Origin: Cryptosporangium arvum DSM 44712
Lineage (GTDB): Bacteria; Actinomycetota; Actinomycetes; Mycobacteriales; Cryptosporangiaceae
Direction of reading: 5' to 3'
Assembly (NCBI RefSeq): GCF_000585375.1
Contig: NZ_KK073874.1
Span: 3,038,001 to 3,102,000 of the forward strand
DNA: 64,000 nt
Part shown: positions 29,405 through 38,877 of the stretch, piece by piece
Layout: every line of letters starts with the position of its first letter
Numbering within the stretch: position 1 is the first letter of the stretch
The notes under the pieces: model-generated
Told to the model about the DNA's origin: nothing
Seen by the model: only the letters and a program-made list of their open reading frames with translations
Databases searched by the model: none
Program-made: the position numbers and the translations under genes

Positions 29405-30480
29405 ACGAGCTCGACACCGCCTTGCGCACGCTCTACGCCGGCCGCGCCGACCGGGCGCCGTCCGGCACCGACCTGCTGTCGGCCGTGCACGGCCGGGCCC
29501 GCCGGGACCGGCGCCGGCGGGTGCTGGCCGGGATCGCGGCGGTCGTCGCGGTGGTGCTGGCCGGCGGCGTCGGCGTCGCGCTGACGCACCGCCCCGAGGA
29601 GAACCGCACGCTGCAGGTCACCGAGGGCAAGGCGGCGGCGCCACCCCCGGCGCCGATCAGCGTGACCCGGTGGCCCGAGGGGTACGCGAAGCCGGCCGTC
29701 CAGTACCTCGGCCAGGGAGTCTGGGACATCGAGTCGCGTGCGGGGTCGGCGGCGCTGTCCGTGCAGGTGATGAGCTACCGGCCCGCGGTACGCCCGGGGC
29801 CGGGGCAGCGGCAGAGCATTCCGGTGGACGGCGTGCCGGGCACGCTCTACTGGTTGCCCCCGACCCTCGCGGCCCCGGACCCGGCGTCCCCCGATCCGAC
29901 CGGTCCGTTCGCCGAGCTGACGTATCAACGCAAGCCCGGGCAATGGATCCGGATCGTCGGGGTGAACGTGGGCACTACCCTTGCCCGGGCGATGCTGCGT
30001 CTGTTCTCGGTCGCAGGACACCTCACCGACCGGAAATCTCCGGTCGTCGACACGATCCGGCTGGCGCTCCCGGACGGCACCGCGTGGGGGCGGGTGGATG
30101 CCGCGGGATCGCATTCACGGGTGATGCTCGTCGACGAGCGGACGCCCGTCGCCGCGGTGGCGCTCAACGATCTGCCGGACAGCCGCATCGTCACCCAGCA
30201 GCGCCGGGCGATCGTCGAAGTCGTCGACAAGGACGGCGAGATCGTGCGGAACCTGCCGCAGATCACGGGGCAGGGGGGAACGCTGACGTCGTCGGAGGTC
30301 GGGCCGGAGGGCCGGGTGTTCGACCTGGGCACCATCCGGTGGTTCGTGCACCTGGTCGCCGGGAGCGAGCGGGCCGCGGTGGTCATCCGGGTGGACACGA
30401 CCGACCCGCTCGCCGACGTCGGTACGCTGCGCCGGCTCGCGGAGAGCGTACGGCTGGGCGTCGACGCGAAGATCGGCTGA
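29401..30480 (+). CDS. Membrane partner of sigma 2 (putative anti-sigma/sensor)
   Basis: 359 residues. A cytoplasmic N-terminus with LLSAVHGRARRDRRRR is followed by one helix (VLAGIAAVVAVVLAGGVGVAL) and an extracytoplasmic domain containing LYWLPPTLA and AELTYQRKPGQWIRIV. The layout and these motifs are shared with the partners of sigma 1 and 3, so the three pairs arose by duplication. The GTG start overlaps the sigma stop (GTGA), implying fixed stoichiometry. No catalytic residues are recognisable. Confidence 0.8.
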   Translation: MNELDTALRTLYAGRADRAPSGTDLLSAVHGRARRDRRRRVLAGIAAVVAVVLAGGVGVALTHRPEENRTLQVTEGKAAAPPPAPISVTRWPEGYAKPAVQYLGQGVWDIESRAGSAALSVQVMSYRPAVRPGPGQRQSIPVDGVPGTLYWLPPTLAAPDPASPDPTGPFAELTYQRKPGQWIRIVGVNVGTTLARAMLRLFSVAGHLTDRKSPVVDTIRLALPDGTAWGRVDAAGSHSRVMLVDERTPVAAVALNDLPDSRIVTQQRRAIVEVVDKDGEIVRNLPQITGQGGTLTSSEVGPEGRVFDLGTIRWFVHLVAGSERAAVVIRVDTTDPLADVGTLRRLAESVRLGVDAKIG

Positions 30481-30506
30481 GAATTCCGGGTGACCGGCAT
30501 GCGGAT

Positions 30507-30550
30507 CGCCTCTCCTCCCGCGTCTCAACTCGCGACACGGGAGGAGAGCG
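30507..30550 (+). promoter_or_regulatory. Inverted repeat masking the ribosome-binding site of sigma gene 3
   Basis: CGCCTCTCCTCCCG (30507-30520) pairs with CGGGAGGAGAGCG (30538-30550) with a single bulged C and a 17-nt loop. It is again placed so that the right arm contains the Shine-Dalgarno sequence, 5 nt before the ATG. Confidence 0.65.
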
Positions 30551-30555
30551 TGCCG

Positions 30556-31050
30556 ATGAGACCTGACTTCGGCTCCTATCTGGAGGCCGACGGCGCCACG
30601 CTGTTGCGGTTCGCGTACGTGCTGACCGGCGACCACCACCTGGCCGAGGACCTCGTCCAGGAGGCCCTGGTCCAGGTGCACCGGCGCTGGGCGCGGATCG
30701 AGGAACCGCGCGCCTACGTCCGCAAGGCGGTGCTGCGTCACTACCTGTCCTGGCGGCGGCGTCGCTCCTCGGACGAGATCCCGGCCCGGGACGCGGTGTG
30801 GCGCTCCACGGCGCAGGACGACCACGCCGAGCGGGTCGTCGACCGGGACGCGCTGTGGAGCGCGCTGGCCACCCTCCCGCGTCAGCAGCGCGCGGTGCTG
30901 ACCCTGCGTTTCTACTCCGACCTCGACGACGCCGCGATCGCCGAGCTGATCGGCTGTTCGGCGCACACCGTCCGGGGCTACGCCAGCCGCGGCCTGGCCC
31001 GCCTGCGCGAGTCGGCCGCCGTGCTGCAGTCGGTGAGAGGAGAGTCATGA
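30556..31050 (+). CDS. SigE-family ECF sigma factor (tandem copy 3)
   Basis: 164 residues beginning MRPDFGSYLEADGATLLRF. Region 2 carries LTGDHHLAEDLVQEALVQVHRRW and SWRRRRSSDE. Region 4 carries LPRQQRAVLTLRFYSDLDDAAIAELIGCSAHTVRGYASRGLARLR. The ATG at 30556 is chosen by spacing to GGAGGAG, as in the other copies; longer in-frame starts would run back through the hairpin. The stop overlaps the partner ATG (ATGA). Confidence 0.94.
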   Translation: MRPDFGSYLEADGATLLRFAYVLTGDHHLAEDLVQEALVQVHRRWARIEEPRAYVRKAVLRHYLSWRRRRSSDEIPARDAVWRSTAQDDHAERVVDRDALWSALATLPRQQRAVLTLRFYSDLDDAAIAELIGCSAHTVRGYASRGLARLRESAAVLQSVRGES

Positions 31051-32177
31051 CCGACCTGGATCGCGCGCTGCGGGCCACGATGGCTCACCGCGCCGCCGAC
31101 GCACCCCGCGCCGACGGGCTGATGACCGCGGTGCTCGACCGCGGCCGGCGGCAGCGGCGCCGGCGGTTGATCGCCGGTGTGCTCTCGCTCGCGTTGATCG
31201 TCGGTGGTGGGGTCGTCGGCACGGCCGTCGTGTGGCACCCGGACGAGGACCGGACCCTGCAGATCACCGACGGCCGCGCGCCGTGGCCGGACCCGGCGCC
31301 GATCCGCCCGGGCTGGCTACCGGACGGTTTCGACGAGCCGCGGGTGCTCTACCTGCGGCCGGGAACCTGGGGATTCGACTCCTACCGGACGAGTCCCCGC
31401 GCCTGGTTGTCGGTCGACGTCATGAGCCGCGAACCGGAGCTGCGCCGTGGGCCCGGCGAGCGGCGGGCCGTCGAGGTCGACGGGGCGGACGCGACGCTCT
31501 ACTGGGTGCCGACGCACGCGTTGGGTGATCCGAAGTACGGCACCGAACCGCCCGAGTCGATGGGCCCGTTCGGCGAGCTGACGTACCAGCGCAGAGCCGG
31601 GCAGTGGGTGCGGATCGCGGCGTCGAACGACGAGGGCGGCTCGATGGGTCTCACGGAGGCGGACCTGGTCGAGATCGCGGAGAACCTCACCGACGAGAAG
31701 CAGCCGGTCGCCGACGTCGTCCGGATGACGCTCCCGCCGGGGACCGAGGTGGGGCGGGTCGAGGCCGGAGGCTCCCGGGCGACGCTCGTGCTCGTCGACG
31801 CCGGAGCGCCGGACGAACCGGTGAGCCTGGCCGAGTGGCCGGGCACCCTCAACACCGGCGAGGCCGGGCCGACCGGCGCCCGGATGACCGTCCTGCTGAC
31901 CCGGAGCGACGATCCGGAGCTGACGAGGTTCAACACCTCGAACGCGACGTCCGCGCGGCAGCGGTACGAGGACCTGACCGCCCCGGTGAAGTTGCCCCCC
32001 GGCGGCGCGCTGTTCCGCGACGGTTCGAGCGTGTGGTACCTCCACCCGCTGCCCGGCCACGACCGCATGACGATCGCCATCCGGGCCGGCTCCACCGACC
32101 CGCTGGCGACCGCCGACACGCTGCGGTCGATCGCGGAGAGCGTCCGGCCCGGCCCGGACGCGAAGTTCCCGCGCTGA
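31047..32177 (+). CDS. Membrane partner of sigma 3 (putative anti-sigma/sensor)
   Basis: 376 residues. The cytoplasmic segment has LMTAVLDRGRRQRRRR, then one helix (LIAGVLSLALIVGGGVVGTAVV). The extracytoplasmic domain has LYWVPTHALGDPKYGTEPPE and GELTYQRRAGQWVRIA. LYWVPTHA also occurs in partner 1, confirming paralogy. It ends the array and is followed by a 13-bp hairpin at 32184. Confidence 0.8.
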   Translation: MTDLDRALRATMAHRAADAPRADGLMTAVLDRGRRQRRRRLIAGVLSLALIVGGGVVGTAVVWHPDEDRTLQITDGRAPWPDPAPIRPGWLPDGFDEPRVLYLRPGTWGFDSYRTSPRAWLSVDVMSREPELRRGPGERRAVEVDGADATLYWVPTHALGDPKYGTEPPESMGPFGELTYQRRAGQWVRIAASNDEGGSMGLTEADLVEIAENLTDEKQPVADVVRMTLPPGTEVGRVEAGGSRATLVLVDAGAPDEPVSLAEWPGTLNTGEAGPTGARMTVLLTRSDDPELTRFNTSNATSARQRYEDLTAPVKLPPGGALFRDGSSVWYLHPLPGHDRMTIAIRAGSTDPLATADTLRSIAESVRPGPDAKFPR

Positions 32178-32183
32178 AATCCC

Positions 32184-32212
32184 GCGGGGCCTCTCCACCG
32201 GAGAGGCCCCGC
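32184..32212. terminator. Hairpin between convergent sigma array and pgi
   Basis: GCGGGGCCTCTCC / GGAGAGGCCCCGC form a perfect 13-bp stem with a 3-nt loop, between two convergent genes. It has no clear T-run, so it may act as a bidirectional terminator of the actinobacterial type. Confidence 0.7.
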
Positions 32213-32218
32213 TCGGGT

Positions 32219-33850
32219 TCAGCTGCGGCGCGCCGCCCGGTACCGGCGGATCAGCGCGTTCGTGGACGAGTCGTGCGACAGCTCGCTGTCGGTGCTGAGC
32301 TCGGGCACGATCCGCTGCGCCAGCGCCTTGCCCAGCTCGACGCCCCACTGGTCGAACGAGTTGATCTGCCAGATCGCACCCTGCACGAACACCTTGTGCT
32401 CGTAGAGCGCGACGAGCGCGCCGAGCGTGCGGGGGGTGAGCTTCTCGACGACGAACGTCGTCGACGGGTGGTTGCCGGGGAACGTGCGGTGCGGCACCAG
32501 CTCGGGCGCGACGCCCTCGGCGGCGACCTGCTCGGCGGTCTTGCCGAACGCCAGCGCCTCGGCCTGGGCCAGCACGTTCGCGGTCAGCAGGTCGTGCTGG
32601 TCGCCGACCTCGTCGGCCGGGTGCAGGAACGCGATGAAGTCGGCCGGGATCAGCGTCGTGCCCTGGTGGATGAGCTGGTAGTAGGCGTGCTGACCGTTGG
32701 TGCCCGGCGTGCCCCAGACGATCGGCCCGGTCTGGTAGCCGACCGGTGTGCCGTCGCGGCGCACCCGCTTGCCGTTGGACTCCATGTCCAGCTGCTGCAG
32801 GTAGTCGGTGAACCGGCTCAGGTAGTGCGCGTAGGGCAGCACGGCGTGGCTCTGCGCGTCGAAGAACTCGCGGTACCAGACGCCGAGCACGCCCATGATC
32901 ACCGGCAGGTTCTGCTCGAGCGGGGCCGAGGCGAAGTGCTCGTCGACCGCGCGCATGCCCTCGAGCAGCTCCCGGAAGCCCGACGGTCCGATCGCGACCA
33001 TCAGCGACAGGCCGATCGCGGAGTCGAACGAGTAGCGGCCGCCGACCCAGTCCCAGAACCCGAACGTGTTGGCCGGGTCGATGCCGAACTTCTCGACCTC
33101 GCCGAGGTTCGTGGACACCGCGACGAAGTGCTTCGCGACGTCGGCCTTCTCGCCCAGCTGGTCCACCAGCCAGTCCCGGGCGGCCCGCGCGTTGGTCATG
33201 GTCTCGAGCGTCGTGAACGTCTTGGAGGCGACGATGAACAGCGTCTGCTCGGCGTCCAGGCCCTTGAGGTTGGACGCCAGGTCGTCACCGTCGACGTTCG
33301 ACACGAACCGGCACGCGATCTCCGGGTCGGCGTAGGGCTCCAGGGCCTGGTAGGCCATCCGCGGGCCGAGGTCGGAGCCGCCGATGCCGATGTTGACGAC
33401 GGTGCGGATGCGCCGCCCGGTCGACCCGGTCCACTCGCCACCGCGGACGCGGTCGGAGAACGCGGCCATCCGGTCGAGCACCTCGTGCACGAGCGGGACG
33501 ACGTCCTCGCCGTCGACCACGATCGACGCGTCCCGCGGGGCGCGCAGAGCCGTGTGCAGCACGGCCCGGTCCTCGGTCGTGTTGATCTTCTCGCCGCGCA
33601 GCATCGCGTCCCGATGGCCCTCGACGTCGGCCGCGCGGGCCAGCGCGAACAGGGCCTCCAGCGCGGCCGCGTCGACGCGGTGCTTCGAGTAGTCGGCCAC
33701 CAGGCCGGCCGCCTCGACGGTCAGCCGGCCGGCGCGGTCGGCGTCGGCCGCGAACAGGTCACGCAAGTGGGTGTCGCGCAGCCGGGCGGCGTGCTCGGCC
33801 GCCGCGGCCCACTCGGGTGTCGCATCGATTTCGACCGTCTTCGGGGACAT
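32219..33850 (-). CDS. pgi: Glucose-6-phosphate isomerase
   Basis: 543-residue glycolytic enzyme interconverting glucose-6-phosphate and fructose-6-phosphate in the cytosol. Family signatures are [17 protein letters not shown] near residue 150, [54 protein letters not shown] with the catalytic residues, and the C-terminal [12 protein letters not shown]. Length is normal for the bacterial large form. I chose the ATG at 33850, which has GGGAGG about 8 nt upstream. It converges with the sigma array across a hairpin. Confidence 0.97.
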   Translation of the reverse strand: MSPKTVEIDATPEWAAAAEHAARLRDTHLRDLFAADADRAGRLTVEAAGLVADYSKHRVDAAALEALFALARAADVEGHRDAMLRGEKINTTEDRAVLHTALRAPRDASIVVDGEDVVPLVHEVLDRMAAFSDRVRGGEWTGSTGRRIRTVVNIGIGGSDLGPRMAYQALEPYADPEIACRFVSNVDGDDLASNLKGLDAEQTLFIVASKTFTTLETMTNARAARDWLVDQLGEKADVAKHFVAVSTNLGEVEKFGIDPANTFGFWDWVGGRYSFDSAIGLSLMVAIGPSGFRELLEGMRAVDEHFASAPLEQNLPVIMGVLGVWYREFFDAQSHAVLPYAHYLSRFTDYLQQLDMESNGKRVRRDGTPVGYQTGPIVWGTPGTNGQHAYYQLIHQGTTLIPADFIAFLHPADEVGDQHDLLTANVLAQAEALAFGKTAEQVAAEGVAPELVPHRTFPGNHPSTTFVVEKLTPRTLGALVALYEHKVFVQGAIWQINSFDQWGVELGKALAQRIVPELSTDSELSHDSSTNALIRRYRAARRS

Positions 33851-33924
33851 GCGTGGTCCTCCCACAGCTCAGCGCTCAGTCACCGTCGAACGTAGTCTGC
33901 CCGCACGGACGCGTCATGAACGCC

Positions 33925-35730
33925 TCACCGTGCGGGCGCGCGCTGCTCGAACGAGACCGATGGCTGGCTCAGCGCCTGCTGCGCCAGGGCGGCGTGGATG
34001 AGCTCCGGGGCGTCGGGCCGCCCGTGCAGCCAGCCCTGGTTCTCGTCGCAGCCGTGATGGCGGAGCACGTCGGCCTGGTACTGCTGCTCGACGCCTTCGG
34101 CAACCGTGGTCAGCCCGAGAGCGTGGGCCAGCCCGGTGATCGCGGCGATCAGCGGTGCGCCGTTGTCCTGCGGCTGGATCGTCGAGACGAACGAGCGGTC
34201 GATCTTGAGGATGTCGGCCGGGAGATGGTGAAGGCGGCTGAGCGACGAGTACCCGGTGCCGAAGTCGTCGATCGCGATCCGGACGCCGTCCGCGCGCAGC
34301 CGGCGCAGTGCGTCCAGGGCCACCGGAGAGTCGGCCTCCATCGTGCTCTCGGTGACCTCCAGCACCAGCCGCTGCGCCGGGAGGCCGGTGCGGATCAGCA
34401 CGTCGACGACCTGCTGGTAGTAGTCCGGCTGGTGCAGTTCGCGGCCGGAGACGTTGACCGTGACCTTCGCCGGGACCGCGCGCGGCCAGGCCGCGGCCTC
34501 CCGGCACGCGGTCTCGAGCACCCAGTGGTCGAGTTTGCTGATGAACCCGCTGCTCTCCGCGATCGGGATGAACTCGGCCGGGGAGACCGGCCCCTTGCCG
34601 GGCCGGTTCCACCGCAGCAGGGCTTCGGCGCCGGTCACCAGGCCGGTCGCGCCGCTGACGATCGGCTGGTAGGCGACCGAGAACTCGTTGTTGGTGAGCG
34701 CCGAGCTGAGCAGCATCCAGCTCTCGCCGCCGGCGTCGTTGCTGCTGAACGTCCGGCCGCCGCCGCTGCTCTTGGCCTCGTAGAGCGCGATCTCGGCCCG
34801 GCTGGCCAGCAGCGACGCGGTGTCGCCGGTCTGCCACACCGCGACGCCGGCGGAGAACTCCGGGTGGACGGCGCGGAACGCGTCGAGCTGAGCGCTGAGC
34901 TTGCCCGACGTCGCGCCGGGCCAGACGATCGCGAACTCGTCGGCGCCGTGCCGGGCCATCACCACGTCCTCGCCGGCCTGCGCGACCCAGTCCCGGGCGA
35001 AGGTCTGCAGGCGCTTGTCGCCCTCGGCCCGGCCCTGCTGCTCGTTCGTCGCGGTGAAGCCGTCCAGGTCGAGGATCGCCACGCTCAGCTGACCGCTGCC
35101 GCGTTCGGCGTCGGTGAGGGTGGTCTGCAGGAGGCGGTCGAACCCGCGACGGTTCGGCAGGCCGGTGAGCCCGTCGACGTCGGCGTCGGCGGCCGCGCGG
35201 ATCAGGGCCACGGTGATGCCGGCCACCAGCACGCTCAACCCGACGAGCGCGACGACGCCGACCCAGGGGACGGCGTCCCAGAGGAGTTTGGCGACGACGA
35301 TCGCGGTGAGCGCGTGGGCCGTGGTCAGGGCCGCGGCCGCCCACTCGAAGAAGAACGACGTGTACATCACGACGATCACGAACAGCGACGCGATCGCGAT
35401 CGTCTCGGGCCGGCCGCGCAGCAGCCAGACCTCGAGGGTGAGGACCGCGGCCGAGACGTGGCTGATCGCGTAGAAGGTCCACTGCGGCAGCCGGCGACCG
35501 GCCAGCGCCAGCCCGACACCGGCCAGGAGCGCCGCCACCGACAGACCGAGCACCCACGCGGTCCCGGACCGGTCCGCGCCGCCCCAGTCGTGGCGGGCGG
35601 CCCAGTGGCTCACCAGCCCGATGACCCCGCCGGTGACGTAGCAGGCTCCGGCGGTGCGGGCCATCGCGGGGCCGGTCGCGATGACCGACGGCCGGATGCG
35701 CCGCCGTCCGCGCTGATTGGCCGTCGTCAT
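33925..35730 (-). CDS. Membrane c-di-GMP phosphodiesterase with degenerate GGDEF and intact EAL
   Basis: 601 residues. Five to six helices (about 25-180) are followed by a GGDEF domain (about 185-330) whose signature reads HGADEF at 261-266 instead of GGDEF. The EAL domain (about 340-590) has AEALLRW, VNVSGREL, VLEVTEST, IDDFGTGYSSLSRL, LKIDRSFV, VAEGVEQ and CDENQGWLHGRP, so the catalytic metal ligands and Lys are present. It is predicted to hydrolyse c-di-GMP, with the GGDEF part inactive or regulatory. The ATG at 35730 follows GGGAGGAG. Two cyclases on the same strand lie immediately upstream (20-bp gap), so enzymes making and breaking the messenger may be co-expressed. Confidence 0.93.
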   Translation of the reverse strand: MTTANQRGRRRIRPSVIATGPAMARTAGACYVTGGVIGLVSHWAARHDWGGADRSGTAWVLGLSVAALLAGVGLALAGRRLPQWTFYAISHVSAAVLTLEVWLLRGRPETIAIASLFVIVVMYTSFFFEWAAAALTTAHALTAIVVAKLLWDAVPWVGVVALVGLSVLVAGITVALIRAAADADVDGLTGLPNRRGFDRLLQTTLTDAERGSGQLSVAILDLDGFTATNEQQGRAEGDKRLQTFARDWVAQAGEDVVMARHGADEFAIVWPGATSGKLSAQLDAFRAVHPEFSAGVAVWQTGDTASLLASRAEIALYEAKSSGGGRTFSSNDAGGESWMLLSSALTNNEFSVAYQPIVSGATGLVTGAEALLRWNRPGKGPVSPAEFIPIAESSGFISKLDHWVLETACREAAAWPRAVPAKVTVNVSGRELHQPDYYQQVVDVLIRTGLPAQRLVLEVTESTMEADSPVALDALRRLRADGVRIAIDDFGTGYSSLSRLHHLPADILKIDRSFVSTIQPQDNGAPLIAAITGLAHALGLTTVAEGVEQQYQADVLRHHGCDENQGWLHGRPDAPELIHAALAQQALSQPSVSFEQRAPAR

Positions 35731-35749
35731 TCGTTCGCTCCTCCCTGGT

Positions 35750-37267
35750 TCACGGGTGTGCCACCTTCTCCGCCCGTCGCGGTGGACCGGTCGCGTCGAC
35801 CGGAGGCGGAGAGCCCGCGGTCGTGGTGACCCGGTTGCGCCCGGACGTCTTGGACGCGTAGAGCAGCTCGTCCGCGAGAGCCAGGAGGTCGTCGACGGTC
35901 GTGGTGTCCTCCGGCATCGTGGCGACGCCGATCGAGACCGTCACCGTCGCCGACGTGGCCGGCCCCACCGGGATCGGCACGTCGGCGATCGTCCGGCGGA
36001 CGCGTTCGGCGACCTCCCGGGCGATCGGCGGGGTCGTGTTCGAGAGGAGGACGACGAACTCCTCGCCCCCGTAGCGGGCCAGCAGATCTCCGCCGCGCGT
36101 CGCGACGTACAGGCGCCGCGCGACCTCGCGCAGGACCCGGTCGCCGCCGTGGTGGCCGTGGGTGTCGTTCACCGACTTGAAGTGGTCGACGTCGATCAGC
36201 AGGACGCCCAGCCCGGCGCCGCGCAGCGCCCGCTCGCCCTCCATGACCAGGCTGTGCTGGAAGTAGCGCCGGGTGTGCAGCCCGGTCAGCCCGTCGGTGA
36301 TCGCGACCTCCCGCTGGGCCGCGACCAGACCGCCCATCCGGGCCAGCACGAGCAGGAAGAGCAGCGCGCAGGCGGTACAGACGAGCGGGATGTGCTGCGG
36401 CGCGCCCCGGAGGTACTGCACGAGCAGCGTCGCCGGGGCGAGCAGCGACGCGACCGCGAGCAGGGCCAGCCGGTACCGTCCCGCCTCCGCGACGACGGCC
36501 GGCGACGGTTCCTCCACCAGCCGGACGCTCGGATGCAACACCGAGGCCCCCAGCAGGATCGAGGCGACCAGCCAGGCCGTCTCCGGCCAGTAGCCGCCGA
36601 GCAGCTCCTCCCCGGCCAGGGACTCGACGCTCTGCAGGGTGTCGGCGGCCGTGAACGCGATCAGGGAGCCCGCCAGCAGCCACAGCGACGGCGGGTGCAC
36701 TCCCTTGCCGAGGACCAGGCGCGCGCCGATCGAGAGCAACAGCAGATCGCCGAACGGGAACGCGACGAGCGCGGCCCGGTCGACGACGCTGAGCGTGCTG
36801 TCCCCGGTCAGCGGGTAGATCAGGTAGACCCACGAGAGCAGGGCCGCCGAGACCGTGACGATGCCGGCGTCGAGGGCGGCCGCCCGGTCCATCGACGGGG
36901 TCCGGCGGCGGATCAGGAGCACCAGGCCGAGGGCCAGCAGCGGGTACTGCACGGCGAAGATCAGCGCGAGCGCGCCGAGGAACGCGGGTTTGGCGTCGCC
37001 GAACAGCGGCGGCAGGTACGTCGGCAGGCACCCCAGGAAGATCATGAACTGGCTGGCCGCGATCAGGGCCCAGGCCACTCGGGCCCCGGGGCGGTTCAGC
37101 CGGATGCCGAAGACGGCCGCGACGGCCCCGGCCAGCGTCAGCGCGATGTTGAGCTCGTCGTGCGGGAGCGTGGGGCCGCCGGAGAGCGGGTAGAGCCGGT
37201 ACCCGGCCACGCCCGCCGCCCCGCCGGCCAGGAAGGCGAGCCAGACGTTCTCCCGCCGGATCCTCAT
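35750..37267 (-). CDS. Membrane diguanylate cyclase (tandem copy 2)
   Basis: 505 residues. About ten helices (residues 8-310) are followed by a GGDEF domain starting ITDGLTGLHTRRYFQHSLVMEGERAL. The active site is RYGGEEF, with an RGGD inhibitory-site motif five residues upstream. It is the same length as the neighbouring gene and shares LLSWVYLIYPLTGD and FPFGDLLLLSIGARL with it, showing a tandem duplication. The ATG overlaps the neighbour's stop (ATGA). The signal sensed by the membrane part is unknown. Confidence 0.94.
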   Translation of the reverse strand: MRIRRENVWLAFLAGGAAGVAGYRLYPLSGGPTLPHDELNIALTLAGAVAAVFGIRLNRPGARVAWALIAASQFMIFLGCLPTYLPPLFGDAKPAFLGALALIFAVQYPLLALGLVLLIRRRTPSMDRAAALDAGIVTVSAALLSWVYLIYPLTGDSTLSVVDRAALVAFPFGDLLLLSIGARLVLGKGVHPPSLWLLAGSLIAFTAADTLQSVESLAGEELLGGYWPETAWLVASILLGASVLHPSVRLVEEPSPAVVAEAGRYRLALLAVASLLAPATLLVQYLRGAPQHIPLVCTACALLFLLVLARMGGLVAAQREVAITDGLTGLHTRRYFQHSLVMEGERALRGAGLGVLLIDVDHFKSVNDTHGHHGGDRVLREVARRLYVATRGGDLLARYGGEEFVVLLSNTTPPIAREVAERVRRTIADVPIPVGPATSATVTVSIGVATMPEDTTTVDDLLALADELLYASKTSGRNRVTTTAGSPPPVDATGPPRRAEKVAHP

Positions 37268-38781
37268 CGGTGCGCCGCCGTCGTGGTCGTCTCGTCGACG
37301 GCCGGAGCGGAGCCCGTGGGCGCGGCCCGGTTGACGGTCGAGGTGACCCGGTCGCGCCCGGTCTCCTTGGACGCGTAGAGCAGCTGGTCGGCCAGGAGCA
37401 CGAGGTCGTCGACGTTCGTGGCGTCCTCCGGCATCGTGGCGACGCCGATCGAGACCGTGATCGTCGTCGACGTCGTCGGGTTCACCGGCATCGGCGTCTC
37501 GCTGATCGCGAGGCGGACCCGTTCGGCGATCTCCCGGGCGATCGGCGGGACCGTGTTCGGCACCAGGACCGCGAACTCCTCGCCGCCGTAGCGGGCGACC
37601 AGGTCCCCGCCGCGCATCACGACGCGCAGCCGGGTCGCCACCTCGCAGAGCACTCGATCGCCGCCGTGGTGCCCGTAGGTGTCGTTTATCGCCTTGAAGT
37701 GGTCGATGTCGAGGAGGAGGACGGCGAGCCCGGCGCCGCGCAGGGCGCGCTCGCCCTCGACCGTGAGGCTGTGCTCGAAGTAGCGCCGGGTGTGCAACCC
37801 GGTCAGGCTGTCGGTGATCGCGACCTCGCGCTGGGTGGCGACCAGCCGCGCCATCCGCCCCAGCACGAGCAGGAACAGCAGTGCGCAGGTGGCGCACACC
37901 AGCGGGACGTGCAGCGACGCCCCGCGCAGGTACTGGACCAGCAGCGTCACCGGGGCGAGCAGCGACGCGACCGCGAGCAGGACCAGGCGGCGGGTGCCGG
38001 CGTCCGGGTCGGCGGTGGGGGAGACCTCCTCCACCGCACGCACGCTCGGGTGCAGCCCGGCCACTCCGAGCGCGACCGCGGCCAGCACCCAGAGCGTCTC
38101 CGGCCAGGTGCCGCCGATCAGCAGCATCCCGTTCAGCGCTTCGACGCTCTGCCCGGTGTCGCCGAGCGTGAGCAGCACCAGGTAGCCGGCGAGCAGCCAG
38201 AGCGCCGGGGGGCGCAGCCCGGCGCCGAGCATGAGCCGCGCGCCGACCGCGAGCAGCAGCAGGTCCCCGAGCGGGAACGCGGCGATCGCGACCTCGTCGA
38301 GCCGTGTGAGCGCCGGGTCTGCGGTGAGCGGGGAGATCAGGTAGATCCACGACAGCAGCGACGCCGACACCGTGAGGATCGCGGCGTCGATCAGGCTGGC
38401 GACGTCCCAGGACGGGGCACGCCGCCGGATCAGGAGCAGCAGACCGACCCCGGTCAACGGGTACTGGGCCACGTAGATGATGGTCAGGAGGCTGGGGAAG
38501 TCGGGCTTGTCGAAGCCCAGCAGTGGCCCCAGGTAGACCGGGACGCTGCCGGCGAACAGGGCCAGCTGCCCGGCGGCGAGCAGGCCCCAGGCGCCGATCG
38601 CCCGCGGCCGATGGATCCACATCCCGGCGCCGACCGCGACCGCTCCGGCCAGCACGAGCGTGAGGTACACCAGGCTGGTCGCGCCACCGACGGGAACCAG
38701 CCGGAACGTCACCACGCCGATCAGCCCGGCGGCCAGAAAGGCCAGCCAGGCCGGTGGACCCTTCCGCACCGTGGTGGCCAT
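37264..38781 (-). CDS. Membrane diguanylate cyclase (tandem copy 1)
   Basis: 505 residues, MATTVRKGPPAWLAFLAAG onward. Ten predicted helices and then a GGDEF domain (ITDSLTGLHTRRYFEHSLTVEGERAL) with RYGGEEF and RGGD. First gene of a same-strand group of two cyclases and one EAL protein; the 96 bp upstream separate it from the TetR gene. LLSWIYLISPLTAD matches the motif in the cyclase at 10.5 kb, so all three belong to one local paralogous set. Confidence 0.94.
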   Translation of the reverse strand: MATTVRKGPPAWLAFLAAGLIGVVTFRLVPVGGATSLVYLTLVLAGAVAVGAGMWIHRPRAIGAWGLLAAGQLALFAGSVPVYLGPLLGFDKPDFPSLLTIIYVAQYPLTGVGLLLLIRRRAPSWDVASLIDAAILTVSASLLSWIYLISPLTADPALTRLDEVAIAAFPLGDLLLLAVGARLMLGAGLRPPALWLLAGYLVLLTLGDTGQSVEALNGMLLIGGTWPETLWVLAAVALGVAGLHPSVRAVEEVSPTADPDAGTRRLVLLAVASLLAPVTLLVQYLRGASLHVPLVCATCALLFLLVLGRMARLVATQREVAITDSLTGLHTRRYFEHSLTVEGERALRGAGLAVLLLDIDHFKAINDTYGHHGGDRVLCEVATRLRVVMRGGDLVARYGGEEFAVLVPNTVPPIAREIAERVRLAISETPMPVNPTTSTTITVSIGVATMPEDATNVDDLVLLADQLLYASKETGRDRVTSTVNRAAPTGSAPAVDETTTTAAHR

Positions 38782-38877
38782 CCAACCTCCGTGCTCCAGG
38801 CGGATCCCTTCCAGCGTCCCCGGATACGGGAGTTGTACGGGTGCAGCACGGTTGCAGAACAGTTGCGGCCTTTATAG

